Shown in pieces: positions 44,970-52,486 of a stretch of DNA of 64,000 nt. The DNA lies in the NCBI RefSeq assembly GCF_034321785.1, contig NZ_JAXLPB010000005.1, positions 326,811 through 390,810 of the forward strand, written 5' to 3'. Both the position numbers and the translations under genes were made by a program. A model generated the notes under the pieces. That model did not search any database. It was given only the letters and a program-made list of their open reading frames with translations, and had not been told where the DNA came from. The first letter of the stretch is position 1. Each line of letters opens with the position of its first letter. This stretch comes from Fulvimarina uroteuthidis. GTDB taxonomy: Bacteria; Pseudomonadota; Alphaproteobacteria; Rhizobiales; Rhizobiaceae.

Positions 44970-45724
44970 GCGGCCTTAATATTTGTCACAAGGAAGATCG
45001 CGTCTTCCTCTCCTACGATTCCGCGGCTTATGACGCCGACGGCATCGTAACCGGCTTCGTTCAAAAAGGCTTCGAAATTCCGCAGATGCGCGCGTTCGTG
45101 GCATGTACAGGCGCATCGATCGCAGCGCTGACCCTCAGCCGCGTCTTGCCGGACGTCTATCAGGACATCGATGACGTTTCCGAAAGCGGAGAGTCAGTTC
45201 TAGATGCGGTCTATGAAAAGATCGCGGACCTCCTGGACGACTAAGGCACGCGCGGACTGACAGCCGCTATCGTCGGATGGTCCGACAAGCTGGGCCGGCT
45301 GAAAGTCATCGTTTTTTCGCGTGGAGGGCATGACGAACGGTACGCCGATGATGTCGGCAATCTAACGCATCCGATTCTGATGGGAGCGGCCCGCACAGCC
45401 TAGCTGGCACATCACGGAATGGCGTTCAATATCGAGCGCTTCGACCCCGTGTCAGACAGTATCCGACTCCTCGAGCTTCAAAGATTGATGGCGCTACCGC
45501 GTAATGGCCGGGCGACTTCGCACTTGATCGGAGGGCAAGTTACACTTGCCGAAGTCTCGAAAAGCGGCGTGAAGACCCGCGTCATTCATCGCTGGCCGGA
45601 AGATCAAATCGGACAGCGGATCGAACCGAAACGGTCGGCCAAGCCGGCGAACGTTACGCTGATCGGTCCGCGTCTCAATCGAAAACAGCGGCGCGCCATG
45701 GCCGCAAACAAAGAGGTAGCATGA
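44966..45724 (+). pseudogene. Ntn-hydrolase-like (phage-type) protein interrupted by two in-frame stop codons
   Basis: The frame starts at MSGLNICHKEDRVFLSYDSAAYD after a good GGAG and runs 92 codons to a TAA (45242). It then continues in the same frame as GTRGLTAAIVGWSDKLGRLK to a TAG (45401), and goes on as LAHHGMAFNIERFDPVSDS to a normal end in RLNRKQRRAMAANKEVA. All three pieces look protein-coding and read as one protein of about 250 residues. The N-terminal strand pattern (RVFLSYDSAAYDADGIVTGF, then MRAFVACTG) resembles proteasome/Ntn-hydrolase-like phage proteins. It is most likely a gene with two nonsense mutations. The last piece could be translated alone from ATG 45419. Confidence 0.65.
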
Positions 45725-46086
45725 TGACCAACCCTGAAGAAACTAAGCGCCAGGCAGTCGAAACCTTCCGCGATCATGTGCGGAAAGAGACAAAAGCAGG
45801 CTTAGATATATGGTGGGACGGAATGCGGGTGGACTCCGACAATCTCGACTATCTAGCGGCAAACCAAGCGGCGGCACTGGATAGGCTACTCGAGCCGCAT
45901 CGTAAGGTGGCTGCGGACCTACTTTCGGACGGAAGCCCCGACATGGCCGCCATCTACCTGAATGAAGCCGAGGCCGTCACCCGTGAGCATTTCGCGCTGT
46001 ATCTGGCCGAGATCAAACGCCACGCCGAGTCCGAGCTCGACCGCCTTGACCCGTATGGACTCCACCCGCTCGAACCGAAAGGCTGA
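45721..46086 (+). CDS. Hypothetical helical protein, phage-like cluster
   Basis: A 121-residue, charged, probably all-helical protein with no recognised domain (KRQAVETFRDHVRKETKAG near the N-terminus, ending in DPYGLHPLEPKG). Two adjacent ATG codons can start it; the first overlaps the stop of the preceding frame as ATGA. That overlap shows it belongs to the same compact transcription unit. Its function is unknown. Confidence 0.6.
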   Translation: MMTNPEETKRQAVETFRDHVRKETKAGLDIWWDGMRVDSDNLDYLAANQAAALDRLLEPHRKVAADLLSDGSPDMAAIYLNEAEAVTREHFALYLAEIKRHAESELDRLDPYGLHPLEPKG

Positions 46087-46091
46087 TCATC

Positions 46092-46391
46092 ATGTTCGAC
46101 ACCGGGGGGAATGCGCGCAAGGCGGCGCACAAATGGGCCTGTGAGCAGTGCGGCAACTGGCACGAAGCGATGACGAAGACGGAAGATGCTCGCCATTGGG
46201 TCCGCGACTGCCCGACCGCAGTCTGCGACTATATCCAAGGCCAGCTCGAGAACCATCTGCATTCGATCCGAGGCCAGGAAAAGAACCGCCTATGGCGGGC
46301 CGTCTACGAATCGGAGGCCCAACAGTGGGTCGACACGTTCAAGGGCAACTTGGTTTCGGAGTGCCGGGCGGTGTGGCAACCCGGGGGTTAA
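46092..46391 (+). CDS. Hypothetical small Cys-containing protein, phage-like cluster
   Basis: A 99-residue protein with a CEQCGNWHEA motif and further cysteines in RDCPTAVC and SECRAVW, plus a histidine, which together could bind one zinc ion. No family recognised. It follows the previous gene by 5 bp. Its stop codon overlaps the stop of the convergent downstream gene within TTAA. The plus-strand phage-like unit ends here. Confidence 0.6.
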   Translation: MFDTGGNARKAAHKWACEQCGNWHEAMTKTEDARHWVRDCPTAVCDYIQGQLENHLHSIRGQEKNRLWRAVYESEAQQWVDTFKGNLVSECRAVWQPGG

Positions 46392-46771
46392 CCTCCGATA
46401 CTTTTCGTCATTCCGCCGATTAGCCCGCCGACGAAGCTTCCAATCTTGGCGTATTTCTCGGCAGACAGCCCCGATGGTGTCTTCTCCACAGCTTCTCGGA
46501 CTGATTCGTTTTCATCGAAGGCTTTGTCCTCGGCAGCTTTCAACCCCAGCGACGTAAGCTGTACGCTTCTGTGAAGACCATCTACTTCGATGCCTTCCAC
46601 ACGAATCAGACGTTCTTCGACCATCCAGTGCATCACGTCCATGAACTCATAGAATTTCGGCGGATCGGCGCACTCGAACTCCTCGGGCTCAAGATATTGC
46701 TTTCGAAGGCCCCCGGCTATCAAGCTCGACAGAATTCGACCAATCAGTTCGTGGCTAGAAGACAAAGACAC
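46388..46771 (-). CDS. Hypothetical protein: helical/winged-helix-like N-part with C-terminal glycine zipper
   Basis: A 127-residue protein starting at GTG, with AAGG about 8 nt upstream. Residues 8-80 have a helix-helix-strand pattern like a winged helix (FYEFMDVMHWMVEERLIRVEGIEVDGLHRSVQLTSLGLKAAE). The C-terminus is a glycine-zipper segment (YAKIGSFVGGLIGGMTKSIGG) that could insert in or associate with membranes. No family was recognised. It lies alone on the minus strand next to tRNA-Ser and converges on the phage-like unit. Confidence 0.6.
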   Translation of the reverse strand: MSLSSSHELIGRILSSLIAGGLRKQYLEPEEFECADPPKFYEFMDVMHWMVEERLIRVEGIEVDGLHRSVQLTSLGLKAAEDKAFDENESVREAVEKTPSGLSAEKYAKIGSFVGGLIGGMTKSIGG

Positions 46772-46845
46772 TAGACACCTTCACGTAGGTAAATGCGTTC
46801 ACAAAATTCAAAAACGGCTCTAAACCACTGAAATATATATTCTAT

Positions 46846-46935
46846 TGGCGGATGGGGTGGGATTCGAACCCACGGTACGGTTTCCCGCACGCCGGTTTTC
46901 AAGACCGGTTCCTTAAACCACTCGGACACCCATCC
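46846..46935 (-). tRNA. tRNA-Ser (anticodon UGA)
   Basis: A complete 90-nt class II tRNA on the minus strand. The acceptor stem is GGATGGG/CCCATCC, the discriminator is G, and CCA is encoded in the gene. The anticodon loop CTTGAAA gives UGA (46899-46901), a long variable arm is present, and the T-loop is GGTTCGAATCC. It reads serine UCA and other UCN codons. Its 3' end faces the phage-like cluster. Confidence 0.97.
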
Positions 46936-47093
46936 GTGTCGGGAAAGCCATAACCGCAGAGGGAAGCGGACCGCAAGGGGGATTGCGGGTTCGGCGCTGG
47001 AACGGGCGCCGGATGGGGCGTCGGCCGACGCCTGTTGCCGCGCGATCCGGCGCTCTCACGCCGAGCGTCTCGCACAGGGGCCGGGCGCCGGGA

Positions 47094-47666
47094 TCAGATC
47101 TGGCCGCGGCCCGTCGTCATGCGGGCCAGGATGTTCTGATAGAGGATCCTGTCATGGATGATGGCCATCGCGGCATGACCGACGATGACGGCGAAGAGGA
47201 CGTAGCCGAGTTCGCCGTGAAAGGCGCTGCCGAGAGCGGTCAGCCAGCCGATCTCCGCTCCGGTCTGGTCGAAGATCTGCAGTCCGAAGATCGACCACCC
47301 GCGACCCGATCCGTAATTGCGCAGGATCGCCAGCGTCGGAACGAGAACCAGCAGGGCATAGATCGCCCCGTGGCCATAGCCGGCGAGCTTTTCGAGACCT
47401 TCGCCGTGGGCGGGACGTTTGGCGCTGTTGGCGAGCGCCCACGCGATCCGGGCGATGGTGACGATCAAAATGGTCACGCCAACGGGGACATGCAGGGAGA
47501 ACATCGCATCCCCGAACGGCGTATCGTCGAACCAGTGGCGTGCCAGCGCCGACACGATCTGGTTCAGCATGAGGAGGACGACGAGCCAGTGAAAGAACCG
47601 GCTGACGAGACCGTAGCCTCCCGGATGGTCCATGATTCGGGTATCGAAACTGCGGGGCGTCGCCAT
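47094..47666 (-). CDS. Cytochrome b561 family membrane protein
   Basis: A 190-residue cytochrome b561/b6-like protein with four TM helices. Likely haem histidines are in SRFFHWLVVLLML, FSLHVPVGVT, GYGHGAIYALL and AFHGELGYVLF. It may transfer electrons across the inner membrane, for example from quinol to a periplasmic partner or superoxide; the partner is unknown. AAAGGA precedes the start MATPRSFD. A 26-bp dyad lies directly upstream. Confidence 0.9.
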   Translation of the reverse strand: MATPRSFDTRIMDHPGGYGLVSRFFHWLVVLLMLNQIVSALARHWFDDTPFGDAMFSLHVPVGVTILIVTIARIAWALANSAKRPAHGEGLEKLAGYGHGAIYALLVLVPTLAILRNYGSGRGWSIFGLQIFDQTGAEIGWLTALGSAFHGELGYVLFAVIVGHAAMAIIHDRILYQNILARMTTGRGQI

Positions 47667-47689
47667 CGGGGTCCTTTCAGCCGGTCGCG

Positions 47690-47715
47690 AACGTTCTGGA
47701 GGCCTCCCGAACGTT
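47690..47715. promoter_or_regulatory. 26-bp dyad upstream of the cytochrome b561 gene (possible operator)
   Basis: AACGTTCTGGAGG and CCTCCCGAACGTT form an inverted repeat with a single mismatched pair, centred 37 bp upstream of the b561 start codon. The position suits a repressor site overlapping the promoter or leader. No regulator gene is adjacent and I do not recognise the motif. Confidence 0.45.
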
Positions 47716-47799
47716 TCGGACTGAAATAACCCCCAGGTTGCAAAGTCTACCCCACGGCACCGATTTTCCACGGTCCAAAACGCCGCAGTCCGGATATCG

Positions 47800-48819
47800 T
47801 CACGCGTCGAAGCGTTCGCGCACGCTCCGGGCCGCCGAAGCGATCGCGTCGTCGGCCGTCCGCAGTTCAAGACCGAGAACGTCGCGCGCCGGACCGCTGT
47901 CGAAAATCTTGCGTCGTCCAAGCTCCGGAACGATCGGGGCAACCTGGCCGGACAGCGCCCCCGCCCCCTGCACCAGCCAGTCCGGCAGGACGAAACGCGG
48001 CATCCGCCTTGCCACCTTCGGATCGTTCCGCCCGATCGTGTCGCCGATCTCCTTCAGGGACCGCGTGCCGCCCGACAGCAGGAAGCGTCGACCGACAGCG
48101 CCCGGCACGGTCATCGCGCGGACATGGGCCGTTGCGACATCGCGGACGTCGACGATGCCGAAGGCAGCGTCCGGCACTGCGACGAGCCGGCCTTTCAGCA
48201 TGGTGCGGATCAGGTCGATCGAGGTCCCCGGAACCCCGTCGAGCATCGGGCCGAGGACGAACCCCGGATTGACGACGGCGAGATCGAGCCGGTGCTTGTC
48301 CGCGAACGCCCAGGCCGCCCGTTCGGCGAGGGTCTTGGAAACCGCGTAGGGATAGGCACCCTCGCCATCGACATCGGTCCAGTCGGCTTCACCGAAAACC
48401 GTCTGCGATCGCTTCGCCCGCCCGACATAGACGGCGACGACCGACGAGGTGAGGACCACACGCTCGACGCCGGCCCGTTCGGCGCATTCCAGGACACGGA
48501 GCGTGCCGCCTCTGGCGATGTCGACGAGCCCGAACCTGTGTTTCGGCTGTACCTTCGGGAACGGCGAGGCGGTGTGGATCACGAAGCGGCAACCGGTGGC
48601 GGCATCCCTCCAGCCGGCATCCTCGGTCAGGTCGGCCGTGACGAGCTCCAGCCGAGCCGGATCGTGCCCCTGGCCGCTCATCGCCGCACGCACCGCATCC
48701 GCCTTCGCCGACCCGCGCACCGTCCCGCGCACGCGCCATCCCTCTTTAAGGAGACGGGCGCAGATATGCTTGGCCACGAACCCGGATGCGCCGGTCAGAA
48801 GGACGCGGTCGGTCGTCAT
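47800..48819 (-). CDS. Extended SDR / dihydroflavonol-4-reductase-like NAD(P)-dependent epimerase family protein
   Basis: A 339-residue extended short-chain dehydrogenase. The Rossmann glycine motif is TGASGFVAKHICARLL near residue 9. The catalytic residues are the Ser of VLTSSVVAV and the YxxxK of YPYAVSKTLAE. The group resembles dihydroflavonol reductase-like aldehyde/ketone reductases; the substrate is unknown. It stands alone between the b561 gene and the ribosomal cluster and probably belongs to the accessory set. Confidence 0.9.
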   Translation of the reverse strand: MTTDRVLLTGASGFVAKHICARLLKEGWRVRGTVRGSAKADAVRAAMSGQGHDPARLELVTADLTEDAGWRDAATGCRFVIHTASPFPKVQPKHRFGLVDIARGGTLRVLECAERAGVERVVLTSSVVAVYVGRAKRSQTVFGEADWTDVDGEGAYPYAVSKTLAERAAWAFADKHRLDLAVVNPGFVLGPMLDGVPGTSIDLIRTMLKGRLVAVPDAAFGIVDVRDVATAHVRAMTVPGAVGRRFLLSGGTRSLKEIGDTIGRNDPKVARRMPRFVLPDWLVQGAGALSGQVAPIVPELGRRKIFDSGPARDVLGLELRTADDAIASAARSVRERFDA

Positions 48820-48907
48820 GTCTTGATCTCCTGATGCCTTTTGACGTGCCGGTCGAAAGCCCGCCGGTCGGTGTGTCCGATCGAACCGTGAAACCTTGAG
48901 ATGGCCA

Positions 48908-48935
48908 ACAAAAAAGGGGCCGCAAGGCCCCTTTC
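48908..48935 (-). terminator. Intrinsic terminator of the ribosomal protein cluster (after rplQ)
   Basis: On the minus strand AAAGGGGCC-TTGC-GGCCCCTTT is followed by further T residues, 26 bp after the rplQ stop codon. This ends the rpsM-rpsK-rpoA-rplQ unit. Confidence 0.9.
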
Positions 48936-48960
48936 ATCATGCACGGTGCAACGCTGCGTC

Positions 48961-49389
48961 TTACGCAGCTTCCGACTCGTCGCCGGCTTCGGCTTCGAGA
49001 CGGGCGCGGTCAGGCGCACCGCGCGCGTCGGGATCGCGATCGACCATCTCGATCACGGCCATCGGCGCATTGTCGCCATAGCGGAAGCCGGCCTTGAGAA
49101 CCCGGGTGTAGCCGCCCTGGCGATCGGCGTAGCGCGATGCGATCGCATCGAACAGCTTTGCGACCGCAGCCTCGTCGCGAAGCTTGGAGAAGGCCTGGCG
49201 ACGCGCATGCAGATCGCCGCGCTTGCCGAGGGTGATGAGCTTCTCGACGATCGGGCGAAGATCCTTCGCCTTCGGCAGGGTCGTGACGATCTGCTCGTGA
49301 ACGATCAGCGCAACGGCCATGTTGGAGAACATCGCCTTGCGATGGCTCGAGGTCCGGTTGAGCTTGCGGCCGCGGTTTCCGTGACGCAT
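48961..49389 (-). CDS. rplQ: 50S ribosomal protein L17
   Basis: A 142-residue L17 beginning MRHGNRGRKLNRTSSHRKAMFSNMAVALI, with the family TLPKAKDLRPIVEKLITLGKRG block. It sits near the exit of the peptide tunnel. The C-terminal tail after about residue 120 is Asp/Glu/Ala-rich and variable. It is the last gene of the alpha operon, 197 bp after rpoA, and is followed by a terminator. Confidence 0.97.
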   Translation of the reverse strand: MRHGNRGRKLNRTSSHRKAMFSNMAVALIVHEQIVTTLPKAKDLRPIVEKLITLGKRGDLHARRQAFSKLRDEAAVAKLFDAIASRYADRQGGYTRVLKAGFRYGDNAPMAVIEMVDRDPDARGAPDRARLEAEAGDESEAA

Positions 49390-49586
49390 GAGTTGGTTTC
49401 CTTAAAGTTCAGAAGTCAGCCCGCGCCCTGTCCGGGCGTCTCGCTGAAGGTCGGGATCTTTGCGTCCTTGCCTTGCTTCGAAGACAAGCCGCCGTTCCTT
49501 TGAATGATTTCGTCGCACCGCCGTCTCCGCCGGTGCGAAATCTCTATCGGCCCGTGAAGGAGCCTACATCGATCCGGCAGGCCAGA

Positions 49587-50642
49587 TCAGTACTGGTCTT
49601 CGTAGCGCTTGGCCAGATCGTCGATGTTCTCAGGCGGCCAGGCCTGAACTTCCATGCCGAGGTGCAGACCCATCGAGGCAAGCACTTCCTTGATTTCGTT
49701 CAAGGACTTGCGGCCGAAGTTCGGCGTCCGCAGCATTTCGGCCTCGGTCTTCTGGATCAGATCGCCGATATAGACGATGTTGTCGTTCTTCAGGCAGTTC
49801 GCCGACCGCACAGAAAGCTCCAGCTCGTCGACCTTTTTCAGAAGCGCCGGGTTGAAGGCAAGCTCCTGCATCGGCTCTTCGGCCGCCGCTCCCGAGCCGC
49901 CGACGCCGCCGCCGATGGCCATGCCGCGCTGGTCGCGCTGCGGCTCCTCGAAATTGACGAAGACCGAAAGCTGATCCTGAATGATCCGCGCCGCATAGGC
50001 CACGGCATCCTCGCCCGAGATCGAACCGTCGGTCTCGATCTGCATGGTCAGCTTGTCCTTGTTCAGGTCCTGCCCCTCGCGGGTGGCTTCGACCTTGTAG
50101 GACACCTTCTTCACCGGCGAGAACAGCGCATCGACCGGGATCAGGCCGATCGGCGCGTCTTCCGCACGGTTCTGGTCGGCAGGGATGTAGCCCTTGCCGG
50201 TGTTGACGGTGAATTCCATGCGGATCTCGGCACCCTCGTCGAGCGTGCAGATCTCGTGATCGGGATTGAGGATCTCGATATCGCCGACCGTCTGGATGTC
50301 GCCGGCGCGGACGATGCCGGGACCCTGCTTGCGGACGACCATCCGCTTGGGGCCCTCGCCCTGCATGCCGATATTGATCTCCTTGATGTTGAGAACGATA
50401 TCGGTCACATCTTCACGCACGCCGGGGATCGACGAGAATTCGTGCAGAACGCCGTCGATCTGGACGGCCGTCACGGCCGCGCCCTGGAGTGAAGACAGAA
50501 GAACGCGGCGAAGCGCGTTTCCGAGCGTCAGGCCGAAGCCGCGCTCCAACGGCTCGGCCGTCAGAGAAGCCTTGGTGCGCCCGGTGCCCTTGAAGACCAC
50601 ATTGTTGGGCTTCGAGAGATCCTGCCAGTTGCTAGCAATCAT
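49587..50642 (-). CDS. rpoA: DNA-directed RNA polymerase subunit alpha
   Basis: A 351-residue alpha subunit. The N-terminal assembly domain has FGLTLGNALRRVLLSSLQGAAV, and the C-terminal domain ends ELSVRSANCLKNDNIVYIGDLIQKTEAEMLRTPNFGRKSLNEIKEVL, contacting promoter UP elements and activators. The linker between them (near residues 236-258) carries a Gly/Ala-rich stretch, QRDQRGMAIGGGVGGSGAAA, that makes the protein about 14 residues longer than usual rhizobial alpha. The start MIASNWQDL matches the family. Confidence 0.97.
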   Translation of the reverse strand: MIASNWQDLSKPNNVVFKGTGRTKASLTAEPLERGFGLTLGNALRRVLLSSLQGAAVTAVQIDGVLHEFSSIPGVREDVTDIVLNIKEINIGMQGEGPKRMVVRKQGPGIVRAGDIQTVGDIEILNPDHEICTLDEGAEIRMEFTVNTGKGYIPADQNRAEDAPIGLIPVDALFSPVKKVSYKVEATREGQDLNKDKLTMQIETDGSISGEDAVAYAARIIQDQLSVFVNFEEPQRDQRGMAIGGGVGGSGAAAEEPMQELAFNPALLKKVDELELSVRSANCLKNDNIVYIGDLIQKTEAEMLRTPNFGRKSLNEIKEVLASMGLHLGMEVQAWPPENIDDLAKRYEDQY

Positions 50643-50786
50643 ATGGATGCCTTTCAGTTTCCTCGCCACCATCCATTCGTGGCGATGGGTTCTGACACGC
50701 CGACGCGCCACGGCCCTTCGGAGAGGACGGCGGCGCGGGACGAAACAGCGAAACCCCCGGGAACATCCCGAGGGCCAACAAGGCTA

Positions 50787-51173
50787 TTAGACGCGGCGCT
50801 TCTTGCGCGGGCGAACACCATTGTGCGGGATCGGCGTCACATCACGGATCGAGGTGATCGTGAAACCGGCCGCCTGCAGGGCGCGAAGCGCCGACTCGCG
50901 ACCCGAGCCCGGACCGCACACTTCGACTTCAAGCGTCTTCATGCCGTGTTCCTGCGCCTTCTTGGCGCAATCCTCGGCGGCGATCTGTGCGGCGAACGGG
51001 GTCGATTTGCGCGAACCCTTGAAGCCCTGCGCGCCGGCGGACGACCAGGAAATCGTGTTTCCCTGCGCGTCCGTGATCGTGATCAGCGTGTTGTTGAAGG
51101 TCGAGTTGACATGGGCAACGCCCGCGGAAATGTTCTTGCGCTCGCGGCGGCGAACGCGCTGTTCTTTAGCCAT
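50787..51173 (-). CDS. rpsK: 30S ribosomal protein S11
   Basis: A 128-residue S11 with AHVNSTFNNTLITITDAQGN and GPGSGRESALRALQAAGFTITSIRDVTPIPHNGVRPRKKRRV. It lines the platform near the mRNA exit. It lies 85 bp after rpsM and 144 bp before rpoA on the minus strand. Confidence 0.98.
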   Translation of the reverse strand: MAKEQRVRRRERKNISAGVAHVNSTFNNTLITITDAQGNTISWSSAGAQGFKGSRKSTPFAAQIAAEDCAKKAQEHGMKTLEVEVCGPGSGRESALRALQAAGFTITSIRDVTPIPHNGVRPRKKRRV

Positions 51174-51258
51174 TCAAAGTGTCTTTCGTTCGATCTCGAC
51201 ACCGCCGTAGTTCCGGCGGCTCCACCTGAACCGGGCGCCCGGAAGCGCCCGATCGCGA

Positions 51259-51627
51259 TTACTTCTTCTTGCCGGCGATCGCCTTGGCCGGACCCTTGCG
51301 GGTGCGGGCATTGGTGTGCGTGCGCTGACCGCGCACCGGCAGGGAGCGGCGATGGCGCAGGCCGCGATAGCAGCCAAGGTCCATCAGACGCTTGATGTTC
51401 ATGGACACTTCACGGCGAAGGTCACCCTCGACCTGATGGTCGCGGTCGATGATCTCGCGGATCTGAAGAACCTCAGCATCCGAAAGATCGTTGACGCGGC
51501 GGTCCTCGGTGAGGTTCGCCTTCTCCATGATCTGGCGCGCGAGCGCCGGACCGATGCCGTGAATGTACTGCAGTGCGATGACTGCGCGTTTGCTCGTCGG
51601 GATATTGACGCCAGCGATACGTGCCAC
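51259..51627 (-). CDS. rpsM: 30S ribosomal protein S13
   Basis: A 122-residue S13 in the head of the small subunit, with ARIAGVNIPTSKRAVIALQYIHGIGPALARQI at the N-terminus and the basic tail LPVRGQRTHTNARTRKGPAKAIAGKKK that contacts tRNA. It is the first gene of the alpha operon and has its own promoter. rpmJ (L36), which precedes rpsM in E. coli, is not present here, as in other alphaproteobacteria. Confidence 0.98.
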   Translation of the reverse strand: MARIAGVNIPTSKRAVIALQYIHGIGPALARQIMEKANLTEDRRVNDLSDAEVLQIREIIDRDHQVEGDLRREVSMNIKRLMDLGCYRGLRHRRSLPVRGQRTHTNARTRKGPAKAIAGKKK

Positions 51628-51763
51628 GTCGTGCTCCTAAAATTCAAAGGTTTGCGGCCGCGCGCAAATGCAGGATCAGCGTTACGGCCAAAGGCGACCG
51701 AAGCGGCATCATCCCAGACGGGTTTGCCGGTTTCGATCGCAACGGATTCGCGGATAGGGGTAG

Positions 51764-51792
51764 CCTATAGAAAACACCGCTTGACAAGTCAA
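51764..51792 (-). promoter_or_regulatory. Sigma-70-type promoter of the rpsM-rpsK-rpoA-rplQ unit
   Basis: On the minus strand TTGACT (51787-51792) and TATAGG (51764-51769) are separated by exactly 17 bp, about 140 bp before the rpsM start, in the 211-bp gap after adk. This gives the alpha operon an independent start. The -35 region is part of the palindrome TTGACTTGTCAA. Confidence 0.75.
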
Positions 51793-51838
51793 CCAAAGGC
51801 AGACCGCCCTGCCCCGCGAAAGTCTGTCGGAGAAACGA

Positions 51839-52486
51839 TCAGCGCTCGATCGCTTCGAGGATCGACCGCGTGACGATGTCAATGTCCTGCATGCCATCCA
51901 CGCGCGCGAGCTTGCCCTTGGCGTGGTAATAGCCGATCAGCGGCGAAGTGTCCTTGTAATAGGCCCGCAGGCGCTGACGAACCGTGTCTTCGTTGTCGTC
52001 GGCCCGCCGCTTGAACTCGGTCGATCCACACACGTCGCACACGCCCTCGGTCTTCGGCGGATGGTCGGTGTCATGATAGAGCGCGCCGCAGTTGGCACAG
52101 GTGAAACGGCCGGTGATGCGATGCACCAGCGCTTCGTCGTCGACCCTCATCTCGACCACCTTGTCGAGCGTCAGGCCCTTCGACGTCAGGATCTCCCCAA
52201 GCGCGTCGGCCTGGACGAGGGTGCGGGGGAAACCGTCGAGGATAAACCCGTTCGCACAGTCCGCTTCCTCGATGCGCTCCGAAACGATCCGGTTGACGAC
52301 CTCGTCGGGAACAAGATCACCGGCATCCATGATGGCCTTGGCCTTCTTGCCGATCTCCGTCTGGTTGACGACCGCCGCCCGCAGCATGTCGCCGGTCGAC
52401 AGCTGCGGAACATGCAGGCTGTCCACCAGCCTTTTGGACTGCGTTCCCTTGCCCGCACCCGGCGGACCCAGCAGTATTAATCTCAT
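51839..52486 (-). CDS. adk: Adenylate kinase
   Basis: A 215-residue enzyme that interconverts ATP+AMP and 2 ADP. The P-loop is GPPGAGKGTQ at the N-terminus, the AMP-binding GFPRTLVQADAL lies near residue 85, and an R-rich lid is present. The lid carries four cysteines (CANCG and CDVCG), so it is a zinc-type lid of the long form. Its start overlaps the secY stop by 4 bp (ATGA). Confidence 0.98.
   Translation of the reverse strand: MRLILLGPPGAGKGTQSKRLVDSLHVPQLSTGDMLRAAVVNQTEIGKKAKAIMDAGDLVPDEVVNRIVSERIEEADCANGFILDGFPRTLVQADALGEILTSKGLTLDKVVEMRVDDEALVHRITGRFTCANCGALYHDTDHPPKTEGVCDVCGSTEFKRRADDNEDTVRQRLRAYYKDTSPLIGYYHAKGKLARVDGMQDIDIVTRSILEAIER

Noticed and set aside
45242..45403. Alternative genetic code (reassigned TAA/TAG) in the phage-like gene
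   Set aside because: Neighbouring genes of the same cluster use TGA and TAA as true stops with overlapping starts, and two different stop codons would need reassignment at once. Nonsense mutation is simpler.
44407..46845. Prophage or integrative element with att sites at tRNA-Ser
   Set aside because: The cluster lies at the tRNA 3' end, as integration would predict. However, I found no repeat of the tRNA 3' end at the left side and no integrase, so only a remnant of unknown origin is claimed.
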